In this document: positions 34,940 to 45,027 of the stretch, piece after piece | Position numbering within the stretch: position 1 is the first letter of the stretch | How the letters are laid out: every line of letters starts with the position of its first letter | NCBI RefSeq assembly: GCF_001990265.1 | Contig: NZ_LYVN01000007.1 | Location: forward strand, 1 to 59,812 | Source of the DNA: Sphingopyxis sp. KK2 | GTDB lineage: Bacteria > Pseudomonadota > Alphaproteobacteria > Sphingomonadales > Sphingomonadaceae | Direction of reading: 5' to 3' | DNA length: 59,812 nt | Position numbers and translations under genes: made by a program | The notes under the pieces: generated by a model | Told to the model about the DNA's origin: nothing | The model's database searches: none | What the model saw: the letters and a program-made list of their open reading frames with translations, nothing else

Positions 34940-36886
34940 ATGCAGGACGACAAGGAACCGCAGGGCAACCCCTGGATGAAGAGCGTGATGATCTGGAGCG
35001 GCATTTTGCTCGCCATGCTCCTCGTCGCCTCGATGTTCGGCGGTGCAACGCAGCCCGCGGGGACGCCGATGACCTATTCGGACTTCCGCCAGAAGGTCGA
35101 GGAGGGCGCGGTCAAGGACGTCGTTCTGACCGAGGACCGCGCGACCGGCACGCTGACCAACAACGAACGGTTCAGCGCCAATCTGATCTCCGACCCCAGC
35201 CTGCTCAAGCTGCTCAACGACAATGACGTCAAATATGACGGCAAGCCCACCGAAACGGGCAATATCTGGATCTATTTGATCATCCAGTCGCTGCCCTTCC
35301 TGCTCATCCTCGGCATCGCCTTTTTCGTCTTCCGCCAGGTGCAGAAGAACAATGGCTCGGGCGCGATGGGCTTTGGCAAGTCGCGCGCCAAGATGCTCAC
35401 CGAAAAGCAGGGCCGCGTCACCTTCGACGATGTCGCGGGCATCGACGAAGCGCGCGAGGAGCTCGAGGAAATCGTCGAATTCCTGAAGGACCCCAGCAAA
35501 TTCTCGAAGCTCGGCGGCCAGATTCCGAAGGGCGCGCTGCTCATCGGTTCGCCGGGCACCGGCAAGACGCTGCTCGCCCGCGCGATCGCGGGTGAGGCGG
35601 GCGTGCCCTTCTTTACCATTTCGGGTTCGGACTTCGTCGAAATGTTCGTCGGCGTCGGAGCCAGCCGCGTCCGCGACATGTTCGAACAGGCGAAGCGCAA
35701 CGCGCCGTGCATCGTCTTCATCGACGAAATCGACGCGGTCGGCCGCCATCGCGGTGCCGGCCTCGGCAACGGCAACGACGAGCGCGAACAGACGCTCAAC
35801 CAGCTGCTCGTCGAAATGGACGGCTTCGAGGCCAATGAGGGCATCATCATCGTCGCGGCGACCAACCGCCCCGACGTGCTCGACCCCGCGCTGCTGCGCC
35901 CGGGCCGTTTCGACCGCCAGGTAACGGTGCCGCTGCCCGACATCGTCGGCCGCGAACGCATCCTCGAAGTCCACACGCGCAAGAAGCCGCTGGCGCCCGA
36001 CGTCGACATCCGCACGCTCGCGCGCGGCACCCCGGGTTTCTCGGGCGCCGACCTTGCGAACCTCGCCAACGAAGCGGCGCTGCTCGCGGCGCGCCTCGGC
36101 AAGCGCTTGATCGCCATGGCGCAGTTCGAGGCGGCCAAGGACAAGGTGATGATGGGCACCGAGTGGAAGTCGCTCGTGATGAACGACGACGAAAAGCGGA
36201 TGACCGCCTATCACGAGGCCGGCCACGCGCTCGTCGCTTTCCACGAGGAAGCGTCGGACCCGATCCACAAGGCGACGATCATCCCGCGCGGCCGCGCGTT
36301 GGGCATGGTGGTGCGCCTGCCCGAACGTGACAGCTATAGCTATCACCGCGACAAGATGTACGCGAACCTGTCGATCTCGGCGGGCGGCCGTGTCGCCGAA
36401 GAGATCATCTTCGGCTATGACAAGGTCTCGTCGGGTGCGTCGAGCGACATCCAGTATGCGACGAAGCTGGCGCGCTCGATGGTGACCCAATGGGGCATGT
36501 CGGACTCGCTCGGCCCGCTGCAATATGAAGAGCAGCAGGGCGAGACCTTCCTCGGCTATTCGCAGACCCAGCGCCACAATATCTCGAACGAGACCGCGCT
36601 GCTGATCGACAGCGAGATCAAGCGCCTGATCGAACAGGCGAACGACCGCGCGAAGCAGATCCTGACCGATCATAACGACCAGTTGCACCGGCTCGCCGCG
36701 GCTTTGCTCGAATATGAGACGCTGACCGGCGACGAGATCGTCAAGCTGCTCAACGACGGCACCGCGCCCGAGCGCGAGGACGACGGCAAGAACAACCTGC
36801 CCTCGACCGGAAACCACGCCGGGTCGCTGCCGCAGATCAAGCGCAAGCCGCGCCCGTTCGGCGACGTCAACCCGCAGGGCGCCTAG
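34940..36886 (+). CDS. ftsH: ATP-dependent zinc metalloprotease FtsH
   Basis: This 648-residue inner-membrane protease degrades misfolded membrane proteins and short-lived regulators. It has two membrane segments (near residues 18-36 and 107-125), an AAA domain with Walker A GSPGTGKT near residue 202 and Walker [12 protein letters not shown], the second region of homology [18 protein letters not shown], and the zinc site HEAGH near residue 424. I prefer the ATG at 34,940, which has AAGGTGGA about 10 bp upstream, over the in-frame GTG at 34,925. Ser replaces the first Pro of the usual GPPGTGKT. Confidence 0.96.
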   Translation: MQDDKEPQGNPWMKSVMIWSGILLAMLLVASMFGGATQPAGTPMTYSDFRQKVEEGAVKDVVLTEDRATGTLTNNERFSANLISDPSLLKLLNDNDVKYDGKPTETGNIWIYLIIQSLPFLLILGIAFFVFRQVQKNNGSGAMGFGKSRAKMLTEKQGRVTFDDVAGIDEAREELEEIVEFLKDPSKFSKLGGQIPKGALLIGSPGTGKTLLARAIAGEAGVPFFTISGSDFVEMFVGVGASRVRDMFEQAKRNAPCIVFIDEIDAVGRHRGAGLGNGNDEREQTLNQLLVEMDGFEANEGIIIVAATNRPDVLDPALLRPGRFDRQVTVPLPDIVGRERILEVHTRKKPLAPDVDIRTLARGTPGFSGADLANLANEAALLAARLGKRLIAMAQFEAAKDKVMMGTEWKSLVMNDDEKRMTAYHEAGHALVAFHEEASDPIHKATIIPRGRALGMVVRLPERDSYSYHRDKMYANLSISAGGRVAEEIIFGYDKVSSGASSDIQYATKLARSMVTQWGMSDSLGPLQYEEQQGETFLGYSQTQRHNISNETALLIDSEIKRLIEQANDRAKQILTDHNDQLHRLAAALLEYETLTGDEIVKLLNDGTAPEREDDGKNNLPSTGNHAGSLPQIKRKPRPFGDVNPQGA

Positions 36887-36907
36887 CATCGCATTCGGGG
36901 GAGAGGC

Positions 36908-37399
36908 ATGAAGCGCCGTAAACTTGGCCTGCCGCGCTTCGGCCTCGGCGTCGCGGCGATGTTCGCCTTTGCCAGCCCGCTGCACGCGTTCCAGCGGGTC
37001 GAGTTCACGCAGGCGGTCGATCTCGAGAAGGTCGAGATCGACGCCGCGGGACAGCGCAGCATCAGCTTTGCGCCGCCGCAGACGCTGCTTCCGGGCGACC
37101 GGGTCCGTTACCGGTTGCAGTTCGAGAACAAGGCCGACGCGGAGACGACGCACCTGAGCTTTGTCAACCCGATCCCGCCCGAACTGCGCTTCATCGGCAC
37201 CGACGATGTCGACGGCTTTTCGGTTTCGGTCGACGGCGGCGAGAGCTTTGGCCGGCTGGCGCATCTCACGCTCGCCGCGCCCGGCGGTAACGCCCGCGCG
37301 GCGACCGCGGCCGACGTCACCCATGTCCAATGGACGCTCGCCGAGCCCCTGCCCCCCGGTGCGGTCAAGTCGGTGACCTTCTTCGGCGCCGTGCTCTAG
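36908..37399 (+). CDS. Secreted DUF11-like protein of unknown function
   Basis: This 163-residue protein begins with a signal peptide (basic MKRRK, then a hydrophobic stretch ending FASPLHA). The rest looks like a single beta-sandwich of the DUF11 / conserved-repeat type: LLPGDRVRYRLQFENKADAETTHLSFVNPIPPELRF is the usual domain opening. Such domains occur in surface proteins and periplasmic adaptors. It lies 21 bp after ftsH and 11 bp before a DUF3800 gene. The function is unknown. Confidence 0.7.
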   Translation: MKRRKLGLPRFGLGVAAMFAFASPLHAFQRVEFTQAVDLEKVEIDAAGQRSISFAPPQTLLPGDRVRYRLQFENKADAETTHLSFVNPIPPELRFIGTDDVDGFSVSVDGGESFGRLAHLTLAAPGGNARAATAADVTHVQWTLAEPLPPGAVKSVTFFGAVL

Positions 37400-37410
37400 G
37401 GGCGTCCGCG

Positions 37411-38016
37411 ATGACTATTTATGGCGATGAATCGGGCGGGCTCAATGCGGGCGCGATGACCTTTGCGGCGGTAATGCTCACCCCGCAGGCGGCGCACGAC
37501 ATCCACCAGCGCTTCCGCGCCGTGACGGGGCTGCGCGGCGAACTCAAGGGAAGCCGCATTTCGATCGTCGAGCGCGCCTATCTGCTCGAACTGTTCGACC
37601 GCGCCGGCGGACGCGCCTGGGTCGCGGTCGCGACGCGCGACCAGCTGGCGGTGAACCCGGGCGGCACGCTGCCGAGCGACCTCGCGCTCTACGGCGCGCT
37701 CATCAACACGGCGGTCGGCCACTGGCTGCCCGAAACAGGCGGCGTCTGCACCGACGTCGTGATCGACGACGGCCGCTACGATCCCAAGATCCTCGGCCAT
37801 GTCCGCGAGGAAATCCAGGCCGGCCTCGGTCAATGGGGCCGCGCCTCGCTAGCCGACAGCAAGCGCAGCGAAGGGGTCCAGATCGCCGACGTCATCGCCA
37901 ACAGCCTGTTCAACATCGCGGTGAAGTCGCCGAGGGCGGCGCGCATCGAACGGATCATCGAACCGTTGCTGGCGTCGAAGGCGATCCGGGTCACGGATTT
38001 GAAGCAGGTTTCCTAA
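37411..38016 (+). CDS. DUF3800-like protein
   Basis: This 201-residue protein starts MTIYGDESGG, the DUF3800 hallmark (Y-x-D-E-S-G), and later has VVIDDGRYD near residue 112 and the DSKRSEGVQIADVIANSLFNIAV segment near residue 150, also typical. The conserved acidic residues resemble a nuclease-like fold, but the biochemical role of the family is not settled, and members are often linked to mobile elements or defence loci. Here it is a chromosomal neighbour of ftsH with no phage genes around it. Confidence 0.72.
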   Translation: MTIYGDESGGLNAGAMTFAAVMLTPQAAHDIHQRFRAVTGLRGELKGSRISIVERAYLLELFDRAGGRAWVAVATRDQLAVNPGGTLPSDLALYGALINTAVGHWLPETGGVCTDVVIDDGRYDPKILGHVREEIQAGLGQWGRASLADSKRSEGVQIADVIANSLFNIAVKSPRAARIERIIEPLLASKAIRVTDLKQVS

Positions 38017-38075
38017 GACAGGCCAGTGAAGGGCAACTTACGTTGCCTTGTGCCCGGAAAGTGGTTTTTCAAACA

Positions 38076-38600
38076 ATGCGAAAACTATCTCGACCGAATG
38101 GATGCATATTGGCGCTATCGGCCGTGGCCTTGCTCGTCTTCGTGGCTTTCGGGCCTTTCGATTGGGCAAAGCGCTATTCGAGCTGGAACAATCTGTCGAA
38201 GGCCGAGCTTGTCGCATCGGCAAACCGGTATGTAGAAAATCGCGCGCCGGGGAACGCGGCATGCCTTTATGCGGTCGAGTGTATAGACGGACGAGCGCGA
38301 CTGAAATTGGTCAAGTCCATGGACGACTGGTCGATCGACGGGCCGAAGCAAATTGCCTGGGACCGCAAATTCAGCGGCATGTGTGAAGGGCGGACCGCCA
38401 ATTTCGCACTCGAACTGGCTTCCGATCGGCTCGTAGGCGCAGGCAATTATGATGGCACACGGAGAGCCGTCTGGTCATTCTATAATGATGGATTCGTGCC
38501 TGTGCGAGGTCGGTTCGATCATAGCGCATTCAGTGAGGAAGCTCCCGAGCCATGCGTTTCGAGATATGTGGTGACAGGAGCCGCTCAGCCCGGAGTCTGA
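38076..38600 (+). CDS. Hypothetical single-pass membrane or exported protein
   Basis: This 174-residue protein has one hydrophobic segment near its N-terminus (CILALSAVALLVFVAFG, residues 10-26) and then a soluble, Cys-containing domain (CLYAVECIDG, CEGRTANFAL, PCVSRYVV). It is less GC-rich than its neighbours. I recognise no family. Start choice is uncertain: an in-frame GTG lies at 38,061, and neither start has a strong ribosome-binding site. Confidence 0.5.
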   Translation: MRKLSRPNGCILALSAVALLVFVAFGPFDWAKRYSSWNNLSKAELVASANRYVENRAPGNAACLYAVECIDGRARLKLVKSMDDWSIDGPKQIAWDRKFSGMCEGRTANFALELASDRLVGAGNYDGTRRAVWSFYNDGFVPVRGRFDHSAFSEEAPEPCVSRYVVTGAAQPGV

Positions 38601-38660
38601 CCGCAAGCCGGGTGTGATTAGCGGATGGCCTTGCCGAGACGGGGCCATCACCCGCGCAAC

Positions 38661-38687
38661 AAAAAGGGCCGCGGTTTCCCGCGACCC
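38661..38687 (-). terminator. Rho-independent terminator of rpoZ
   Basis: On the minus strand GGGTCGCGG and CCGCGGCCC form a 9-bp stem (one G-U pair) closed by a GAAA tetraloop and followed by TTTTT. It lies 27 bp after the rpoZ stop codon, a textbook position and shape. Confidence 0.85.
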
Positions 38688-38714
38688 CCTTGGTGATTTC
38701 GATGTCGCTTCGAC

Positions 38715-39059
38715 TTATTCGAAGTCGCTGCCACCGCCCGCGGGGCTGCGCGGCGGCGCGGCGGCAGTGAGGCGCAGGGCTTCGGCCGAGCGGCTGATCG
38801 AGCTGATTTCATCGGGCGTATCGTCGTCGTCGACGACAACCTTCTGCAGCGAACCGGTGAGCGCTTCCTTCAGATCCTTCGGACGCACGGTCTGTTCGGC
38901 GATTTCGCGCAGCGCGACGACGGGGTTCTTGTCGCGGTCGCGGTCGATGGTCAGCTCCGAGCCGCCCGAGATTTCGCGGGCGCGGTGCGCCGAGAGCAGA
39001 ACCAGGTCGAAACGGTTGGGGACTTTGTCGACGCAATCTTCGACGGTAACGCGGGCCAT
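38715..39059 (-). CDS. rpoZ: DNA-directed RNA polymerase omega subunit
   Basis: This 114-residue protein begins [29 protein letters not shown], the invariant omega signature, and continues [15 protein letters not shown]. Omega assists assembly of the beta' subunit and ppGpp binding. The ATG at 39,059 has AAGGA about 6 bp upstream. The C-terminal acidic tail (DDDDTPDEI) and Pro/Gly-rich end are usual in sphingomonads. The gene is monocistronic, with a strong terminator just downstream. Confidence 0.95.
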   Translation of the reverse strand: MARVTVEDCVDKVPNRFDLVLLSAHRAREISGGSELTIDRDRDKNPVVALREIAEQTVRPKDLKEALTGSLQKVVVDDDDTPDEISSISRSAEALRLTAAAPPRSPAGGGSDFE

Positions 39060-39181
39060 GTGTTTTCCTTGATCGAGGAGAGGCCAGCCCGGGGGCATGG
39101 CGGCAAGCGCTGCGCGCTAGCAGCAGCCCCGGCGAATGTCAATAAAACCCCTGCCCTTGCCCCCGCCACAAACCCCGGCCT

Positions 39182-40390
39182 ATGACCGGACGGATGACCG
39201 CCGAGCCAGCCCCCGCTTGCGATGCCGACACGCTGCGCGCCGACGTCGCCGGGCACCGGATCGAAGTCATCGCCGATGGCGACGCCCGGCTCGACCGCGT
39301 GCTCGCACTGCTGAACGGCGCGATCCGCAGCATCGATCTGGTCATGTATATCTTCGAACATGACGCCGCGGGCTCGCGCCTGCTCGATGCGATGACGACT
39401 GCAGCGCGGCGCGGGGTGCGCGTGCGTGCGGTGATCGACAGCTTCGGGTCGGGCGATGTCGCGGACGCGATTTTCGATCCGCTGCGCGCCGAGGGCGGCA
39501 GCGTGACCTTTTTCTCGCGGCGCTGGCGATCGACCTATCTGATCCGCAACCATCAGAAATTGCTGCTGATCGACGACGAGATCGCAATGACCGGCGGCTT
39601 CAACTTCGCCGAACCCTATCTGAGCACGCAGCGGACGGCTTGCTGGTTCGACCTCGGCATCGTCGTGCGCGGGCCGACGGTCGCGCGGATGGTGCAATGG
39701 TTTGCCGAGATCCACGATTATACCGTCAACGACGACGGCAAGCTGCTGATGCTGCGCAAGCTGATCCGCGAGTGGCCCGTCGACAGCGGGCCCGTGTCGT
39801 GGCTCGTTGGCGGCCCGACCCAGCGGTTGTCGCCCTGGGCGCGCGCGGTTCGCACCGACCTCGCCGAGGCGCGCCAGCTCGACATGGCGATGGCCTATTT
39901 CTCGCCCGGGCAGGGCATGCTCCGCCGCCTCGGCCGCGTCGCCAGGCATGGCCGCGCGCGCTTCGTGATGGCGGCGAAATCGGACAATGCCGCGACGATC
40001 GGCGCCTCGCGGCTGCTCTACGGCTATCTGCTGCGCAAAAAGGCGGCGGTGTGGGAATATCGCCCGTGCCGGCTGCATATGAAGCTGATCGTGATCGACG
40101 ACGTGGTCTATGTCGGCACCGCCAATTTCGACATGCGCAGCCTGTTCATCAACGTCGAGGTGATGCTGCGCGTCGCCGATGCGGGCTTTGCCGAACAGAT
40201 GCGTCATTTCATCGCCGGGCTGGAGCCCGATTGTGATGTCATTACGGCCGAAGCGCACAAGGCGCGCGCGGGGTTCCTGACGCGCCTGCGCTGGACGCTG
40301 GCATGGTTTGTCGTCGGGGTCGTCGATTATACCGTGTCGCGGCGGCTCAACTTCGGGCTGGGCGAGACCGACCCGGTTTTCGAGGTCTGA
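39182..40390 (+). CDS. Cardiolipin synthase-like phospholipase D family protein
   Basis: This 402-residue protein has two HKD motifs of the phospholipase D superfamily: NHQKLLLIDDEIAMTGGFNF near residue 123 and LHMKLIVIDDVVYVGTANFD near residue 298. This layout fits cardiolipin synthase of the ClsB (YbhO-like) group, which lacks the long N-terminal membrane anchor. A hydrophobic stretch near the C-terminus (TLAWFVVGVVDYTV) may bind the membrane. A PmtA-like methyltransferase follows convergently, suggesting a phospholipid-related locus. Confidence 0.82.
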   Translation: MTGRMTAEPAPACDADTLRADVAGHRIEVIADGDARLDRVLALLNGAIRSIDLVMYIFEHDAAGSRLLDAMTTAARRGVRVRAVIDSFGSGDVADAIFDPLRAEGGSVTFFSRRWRSTYLIRNHQKLLLIDDEIAMTGGFNFAEPYLSTQRTACWFDLGIVVRGPTVARMVQWFAEIHDYTVNDDGKLLMLRKLIREWPVDSGPVSWLVGGPTQRLSPWARAVRTDLAEARQLDMAMAYFSPGQGMLRRLGRVARHGRARFVMAAKSDNAATIGASRLLYGYLLRKKAAVWEYRPCRLHMKLIVIDDVVYVGTANFDMRSLFINVEVMLRVADAGFAEQMRHFIAGLEPDCDVITAEAHKARAGFLTRLRWTLAWFVVGVVDYTVSRRLNFGLGETDPVFEV

Positions 40391-40393
40391 GCC

Positions 40394-41032
40394 TCAGTCC
40401 TTCCAGCCCCAGAAGAGGAAGCAGGGCGGGACGTTGACCCATTCGAACGCATTGTCGATGCGGCCGAAATGCGCCGCCAGGAAATCGCGGGCGCGGGCGC
40501 GGAACTGATAGACGAGGAAAGCGCCGCCGGGCCGCAGCACGCGGTGCGTCGCGGCGGCGATCGCCGGGCCGACCCCGGCGGGCAGCGTCGAGAAAGGCAG
40601 GCCCGACAGCACATAATCGGCATGGTCGAAGCCATGCGCGCGGACGATCGCCTCGACATCGGCGGCCGATCCGTGGACCGCGATAAAGCGGCTGTCGCGG
40701 ATATCCTTGCGCAGATAGTCGATGAAATCCTCGTTGGTGTCGATCGCGATCAGCGTCGCGTCGCCCGCCATCCGTTCGAGCACCGGGCGGCAAAAGGTGC
40801 CGACGCCGGGACCATATTCGACGAACAGCTTGGTGTTTTTCCAGTCGACCGGTTTCAGCATGTGGCGGATCAGCGTCGGCGACGACGGCACGATCGACCC
40901 CACCATCACCGGATGCTTGATGAAGCCCTTCACGAACATGCCCCACGGCCCGAAAAAGCGACGTGCGCGGTCCCCGATCCTTTTGGTCAGGGGAACCTTC
41001 TGTTCTTGGGCCTGCGCCCGCGGATTGGTCAT
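40394..41032 (-). CDS. PmtA-like class I SAM-dependent methyltransferase
   Basis: This 212-residue protein has motif I LFVEYGPGVGTFCRPVL near residue 67, AIDTNEDFIDYL, and SGLPFSTLPAG near residue 132. It resembles the phosphatidylethanolamine N-methyltransferase (PmtA) / rRNA adenine methyltransferase-like group of alphaproteobacteria. Its N-terminal FFGPWGMFVKGFIKHPVMVGSIVPSSP is typical of PmtA-type enzymes. Its convergence with a cardiolipin-synthase gene supports a phospholipid role, though substrate specificity is not proven. Confidence 0.72.
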   Translation of the reverse strand: MTNPRAQAQEQKVPLTKRIGDRARRFFGPWGMFVKGFIKHPVMVGSIVPSSPTLIRHMLKPVDWKNTKLFVEYGPGVGTFCRPVLERMAGDATLIAIDTNEDFIDYLRKDIRDSRFIAVHGSAADVEAIVRAHGFDHADYVLSGLPFSTLPAGVGPAIAAATHRVLRPGGAFLVYQFRARARDFLAAHFGRIDNAFEWVNVPPCFLFWGWKD

Positions 41033-41117
41033 GATGGCTTTCGCATCTGTTGCGGTTGCCCCGGCGTGGCAAAATCGACACGCAAGCGCAAGGAAAGAGT
41101 CATGCTTGACAAGGGTG

Positions 41118-41155
41118 ACACGGCCGGCTCGCTGGACAGACGGGACAGGCCGTGT
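41118..41155. promoter_or_regulatory. Inverted repeat upstream of MFS transporter
   Basis: ACACGGCC (41,118-41,125) and GGCCGTGT (41,148-41,155) are exact inverted repeats 22 bp apart in the 163-bp divergent gap. A TTGACA lies 7 bp upstream at 41,106. This spacing fits an operator for a dimeric regulator, but no -10 box is convincing. Confidence 0.35.
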
Positions 41156-41195
41156 AGGACAAATTTCAACAAGCCGCACCAAGGGGGAGCAGGAC

Positions 41196-42515
41196 ATGTC
41201 GACGATCAGCCGCTCCATCCCGCCCGACCGTATGGCGGTGCTGTTCGCGGTGATGCTCGTCGCGGCGGCGGGCAATACCGCGATGCAGTCGATCCTGCCC
41301 GCAATCGGCGCCAAGCTCCATATTCCCGACGTGTGGGTCAGCCTCGCCTTCAGCTGGTCGGCGCTGCTCTGGGTGCTGACCGCCCCGCACTGGGCGCGCC
41401 AGTCGGACAAGCGCGGGCGCAAGGCGCTGATGGCATTGGGCGTCATCGGTTTCCTGTCCTCGATGGCGCTGTGCGGGCTTGTCCTGTGGTCGGGGCTGAT
41501 GGGCTGGCTCGCGGCGGGCACGACCTTCGTCCTCTTCGCCTTGTTCCGCAGCCTCTATGGCGGTTTCGGATCGGCCGCCCCGCCAGCGGTGCAGGCCTAT
41601 GTTGCCGCGCGCACCGACCCCGAGGAACGGACGCAGGCGCTGTCGCTCGTCTCCTCGTCCTTCGGGCTCGGCACCGTCATCGGCCCCGCGATCGCGCCCT
41701 TTTTCATCCTGCCCCTCGTCGGGCTAGCCGGACCATTGCTCGTCTTTGCGCTGATCGGCATGATCGTGCTGATCATGCTGCGCTGGCGGCTGCCCGACGA
41801 CATCCCGCGCTTTGCCGCGCGCGGCGCGATCGCCTCCTATCCGACCTCCGCAGGCACGCCCGATGCGGCACTCGACGACGGCACCGGGGAGGACCTCGTA
41901 CCCGGCGACCCCGCGCCGCTGCGCTGGACCGACCGCCGGGTGCGGCCCTGGCTTCTCGCGGGTCTGTTTGGTGGGCAGGCGCAGGCGATGATGCTTGGCG
42001 TGATCGGCTTCCTGATCCTCGACCGGCTCGAACTGCGGCTGCGTCCCGACGAAGGCGCAGCGATGACCGGCATCGTGCTGATGGCCGGCGCCTTCGCCAC
42101 CTTGCTGTCGCAATGGGGGCTGATCCCGATCCTGAAGCTGTCGCCGCGCACCGCCGTGCTCGTCGGAGCCGGTCTTGCGGGCATCGGGACGGTGACGACC
42201 GGGCTGTCGTTCGATCTGCATGGCATCATCATCGGCTTCGCGCTCGCGTCGCTCGGCTTCGGACTGTTTCGCCCGGGCTTCACTGCGGGCTCGTCGCTGG
42301 CGGTTCCGCGCCGCGACCAGGGCGCGGTGGCGGGCATGACCGCGTCAATCAACGGATCGGCCTATATCATTTCGCCCGCGATCGGCGTGCTGCTGTACAA
42401 TTGGCACCCGATGGTCGCTTACGGCCTGATGGCGGGATTTTGCGGCTGGCTCGTGCTGTGGGGCCGCACCGCGCTCCGCCAGGATCACGCCTTCGGGCTC
42501 GGCAACGAACCCTGA
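41196..42515 (+). CDS. MFS transporter
   Basis: This 439-residue protein has about twelve hydrophobic helices and the MFS loop 2-3 signature SDKRGRKALMALG near residue 69. The central cytoplasmic loop (about residues 200-245) is acidic. It starts at an ATG preceded by GGGGGAGCAGGA. Members of this type export drugs or metabolites; the substrate cannot be told. It is divergent from the PmtA-like gene and convergent with the Cdc48 gene. Confidence 0.85.
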   Translation: MSTISRSIPPDRMAVLFAVMLVAAAGNTAMQSILPAIGAKLHIPDVWVSLAFSWSALLWVLTAPHWARQSDKRGRKALMALGVIGFLSSMALCGLVLWSGLMGWLAAGTTFVLFALFRSLYGGFGSAAPPAVQAYVAARTDPEERTQALSLVSSSFGLGTVIGPAIAPFFILPLVGLAGPLLVFALIGMIVLIMLRWRLPDDIPRFAARGAIASYPTSAGTPDAALDDGTGEDLVPGDPAPLRWTDRRVRPWLLAGLFGGQAQAMMLGVIGFLILDRLELRLRPDEGAAMTGIVLMAGAFATLLSQWGLIPILKLSPRTAVLVGAGLAGIGTVTTGLSFDLHGIIIGFALASLGFGLFRPGFTAGSSLAVPRRDQGAVAGMTASINGSAYIISPAIGVLLYNWHPMVAYGLMAGFCGWLVLWGRTALRQDHAFGLGNEP

Positions 42516-42551
42516 CCCGCGACCCGTTCGGGGGCCGCGGGCCGGTTTCGT

Positions 42552-44867
42552 TCAGTCGTCCTCGTGCTTGCGCTCGCGCACGGGCTTGAGCATGCCGGGC
42601 GCGAAGAAGCCGATCGGATCGACGCTCATCGCGGCCTGTTTGATCTCGCCCTGGATCTTTTCATAATCCTTCTCCATCGCCTCGGTGACCGAGGCGCGGG
42701 TGTCCGTCAGCGCGGTCTCGAAATCTGCCATCGTCACCGTCTCGCTGCCCATCGAGCGCTTGAGCGCGGCAAGCCCGGCGCGGCGCGTCAGATCCTCGAG
42801 ATCGGCGCCGGTGAAACGCTCCGATTTCTCGGCGAGCACCGACAGGTCGACATCCTTGTCGAGCGGCATCTTGCCCGTCTGGATTTCGAGGATGCGCCGC
42901 CGCCCCTCGGCATTGGGCACCGATACATAGATCAACTCGTCGAGCCGCCCCGGGCGCAGCAGCGCGGGATCGATCAGGTTCGGGCGGTTGGTCGCGCCGA
43001 TGACGACGACCGACTGCATCTCCTCGATCCCGTCCATCTCGGCGAGGATGGTGTTGACGACGCGTTCGGTCACCTGCGGCTCGCCCGACGTCCCGCTGCC
43101 GCGCGCGGGCACCAGGCTGTCGAGTTCGTCAATGAAGATGATCGTCGGCGCCACGGCACGCGCGCGCTGGAACAGCCGCGCGATCTGCTGCTCGCTCTCG
43201 CCATACCATTTCGACAGCAAATCCGACGATTTGATCGAGATGAAGTTCGCGTCGGATTCGCGCGCCGCCGCCTTGGCGAGCAAGGTCTTCCCCGTCCCCG
43301 GCGGACCATAGAGCAGGAAGCCCTTGGCCGGACGGATACCGAGCCGGCGAAACGCATCGGGGTGTTTGAGCGGCAGCTCGATCCCCTCGATCAGCTTGTC
43401 GCGCGCCGCGTCGAGCCCCCCGATGTCGCTCCAGCGCGTCTTGGGCGCCTGCACCATCACTTCGCGCATCGCCGACGGCTGAACGCGCTTCAGCGCATTG
43501 TTGAAGTCCTCGCGCGTGACGCGCAATTCCTCGAGCACCTCGGGCGGGATCGTTCCCTCCTCGAGGTTGAGCTTGGGCATGATCCGCCGCACCGCCTCGA
43601 TCGCCGCCTCGCGGGTCAGCGCCGCCATGTCGGCGCCGACGAAACCGAAGGTCGTGCGGGCGAGCTCGTCGAGGTCGACATTGTCGGCCAGCGGCATGCC
43701 GCGCGTGTGGATGCCCAGGATTTCACGCCGTCCCTTCTCATCGGGGACGCCGATCACGATCTCGCGGTCGAAACGGCCCGGACGCCGCAGCGCCTCGTCG
43801 ATCGCGTCGGGACGGTTGGTCGCGGCGATCACCACCAGATTGGTGCGCGGCTCCAGCCCGTCCATCAGCGTCAGCAATTGCGCGACAAGCCGCTTCTCGG
43901 CCTCGCCGGTCACCTGTCCGCGCTTCGGCGCGATCGAATCGATCTCGTCGATGAACAGGATCGACGGCGCGGCCTTGGTTGCCTGCTCGAACACGTCGCG
44001 CAGCCGCTTTTCGGACTCGCCATAGGCGGAGCCCATGATTTCGGGTCCGTTGATCAGGAAGAATTGCGCATCGCTTTCGTTCGCGACCGCACGCGCCAGC
44101 CGCGTCTTGCCGGTGCCCGGCGGGCCATGCAGCAGCACACCGCGCGGCGGATCGACGCCCAGCCGGCGGAAGAGTTCGGGATAACGCAGCGGCAGTTCGA
44201 CCATCTCGCGCAGCTGGTCGATCGTCTCGCCCAGCCCGCCCAGATCGTCGTATGTGACGTCGGTGCGCCGCGCGTCCTGCGGCTCCTGATATTCGGGGAG
44301 CAGCTCGATCTCGGTATTCTCGTCGATGAACACGACCCCCTTGGGGGTTGCCGAGACGACGATCAGGCGCACTTCGGCGAGCGCATAGGCGGGCGCGTTG
44401 AGCATCTGGCGCAGCTGCGGCGGCATGTCGCCCGCCGACACGCGCTGCTGCCCTGCGGTCGCGACGGTATCGCCCGCGACCAGCGGACGCCCGAAAAAGC
44501 TGCGCTTGAGCGCATTGGCCGAACCCTGCAGGCGCAGATTTTCCTGCGCCGGGGCAAAGACGACGCGCGTCGCCGGGCGCGTCTCGACGCGGCTCAGCGT
44601 TACCATGTCGCCCGCACCCGCGCCGGCATTGGCGCGCTGCAGGCCGTCGAGGCGGATGACGTCGAGTCCCTCGTCCTCGGCATAGGGCAGGACGACGCGC
44701 GACGCCGTGTCGCGCTTGCCGCTGATCTGGACGATGTCGCCTTCGGTGACGCCGAGTTCGGCCATCGCCGCGCGCGGAATGCGGGCGATGCCGCCGCCGC
44801 TTTCTTCGGCACGGGCGTTCGCTACCTGCAATTTGACCTGTTTTTCTTTTACCGTTGCATCGGCCAA
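42552..44867 (-). CDS. Cdc48/p97/VAT-family double AAA ATPase
   Basis: This 771-residue protein has the Cdc48 layout: an N domain of about 190 residues with the double-psi barrel ([36 protein letters not shown]), a D1 AAA domain with GPPGTGKT at 248-255 and [13 protein letters not shown], and a D2 AAA domain with [15 protein letters not shown] near residue 525 and [13 protein letters not shown]. Both arginine-finger regions ([16 protein letters not shown]) are present. The C-terminus (RERKHEDD) lacks the HbYX proteasome tail. In eukaryotes and archaea such proteins unfold substrates; the bacterial role is poorly known. Confidence 0.92.
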   Translation of the reverse strand: MADATVKEKQVKLQVANARAEESGGGIARIPRAAMAELGVTEGDIVQISGKRDTASRVVLPYAEDEGLDVIRLDGLQRANAGAGAGDMVTLSRVETRPATRVVFAPAQENLRLQGSANALKRSFFGRPLVAGDTVATAGQQRVSAGDMPPQLRQMLNAPAYALAEVRLIVVSATPKGVVFIDENTEIELLPEYQEPQDARRTDVTYDDLGGLGETIDQLREMVELPLRYPELFRRLGVDPPRGVLLHGPPGTGKTRLARAVANESDAQFFLINGPEIMGSAYGESEKRLRDVFEQATKAAPSILFIDEIDSIAPKRGQVTGEAEKRLVAQLLTLMDGLEPRTNLVVIAATNRPDAIDEALRRPGRFDREIVIGVPDEKGRREILGIHTRGMPLADNVDLDELARTTFGFVGADMAALTREAAIEAVRRIMPKLNLEEGTIPPEVLEELRVTREDFNNALKRVQPSAMREVMVQAPKTRWSDIGGLDAARDKLIEGIELPLKHPDAFRRLGIRPAKGFLLYGPPGTGKTLLAKAAARESDANFISIKSSDLLSKWYGESEQQIARLFQRARAVAPTIIFIDELDSLVPARGSGTSGEPQVTERVVNTILAEMDGIEEMQSVVVIGATNRPNLIDPALLRPGRLDELIYVSVPNAEGRRRILEIQTGKMPLDKDVDLSVLAEKSERFTGADLEDLTRRAGLAALKRSMGSETVTMADFETALTDTRASVTEAMEKDYEKIQGEIKQAAMSVDPIGFFAPGMLKPVRERKHEDD

Positions 44868-45027
44868 GGCGTGTCTCCCGCAAAATGGTCAGAATGTCGA
44901 AGATAGGGCGCCGGTTCCCGATTTGCGACCCCCTTGGACAGGCACCGCCCAAGTACGACTTATGCCGCAGCGCACAAAAATTGTTGGCATGGACTGCGCT
45001 GTCATGTCACTATCATCGCCAGACGAT

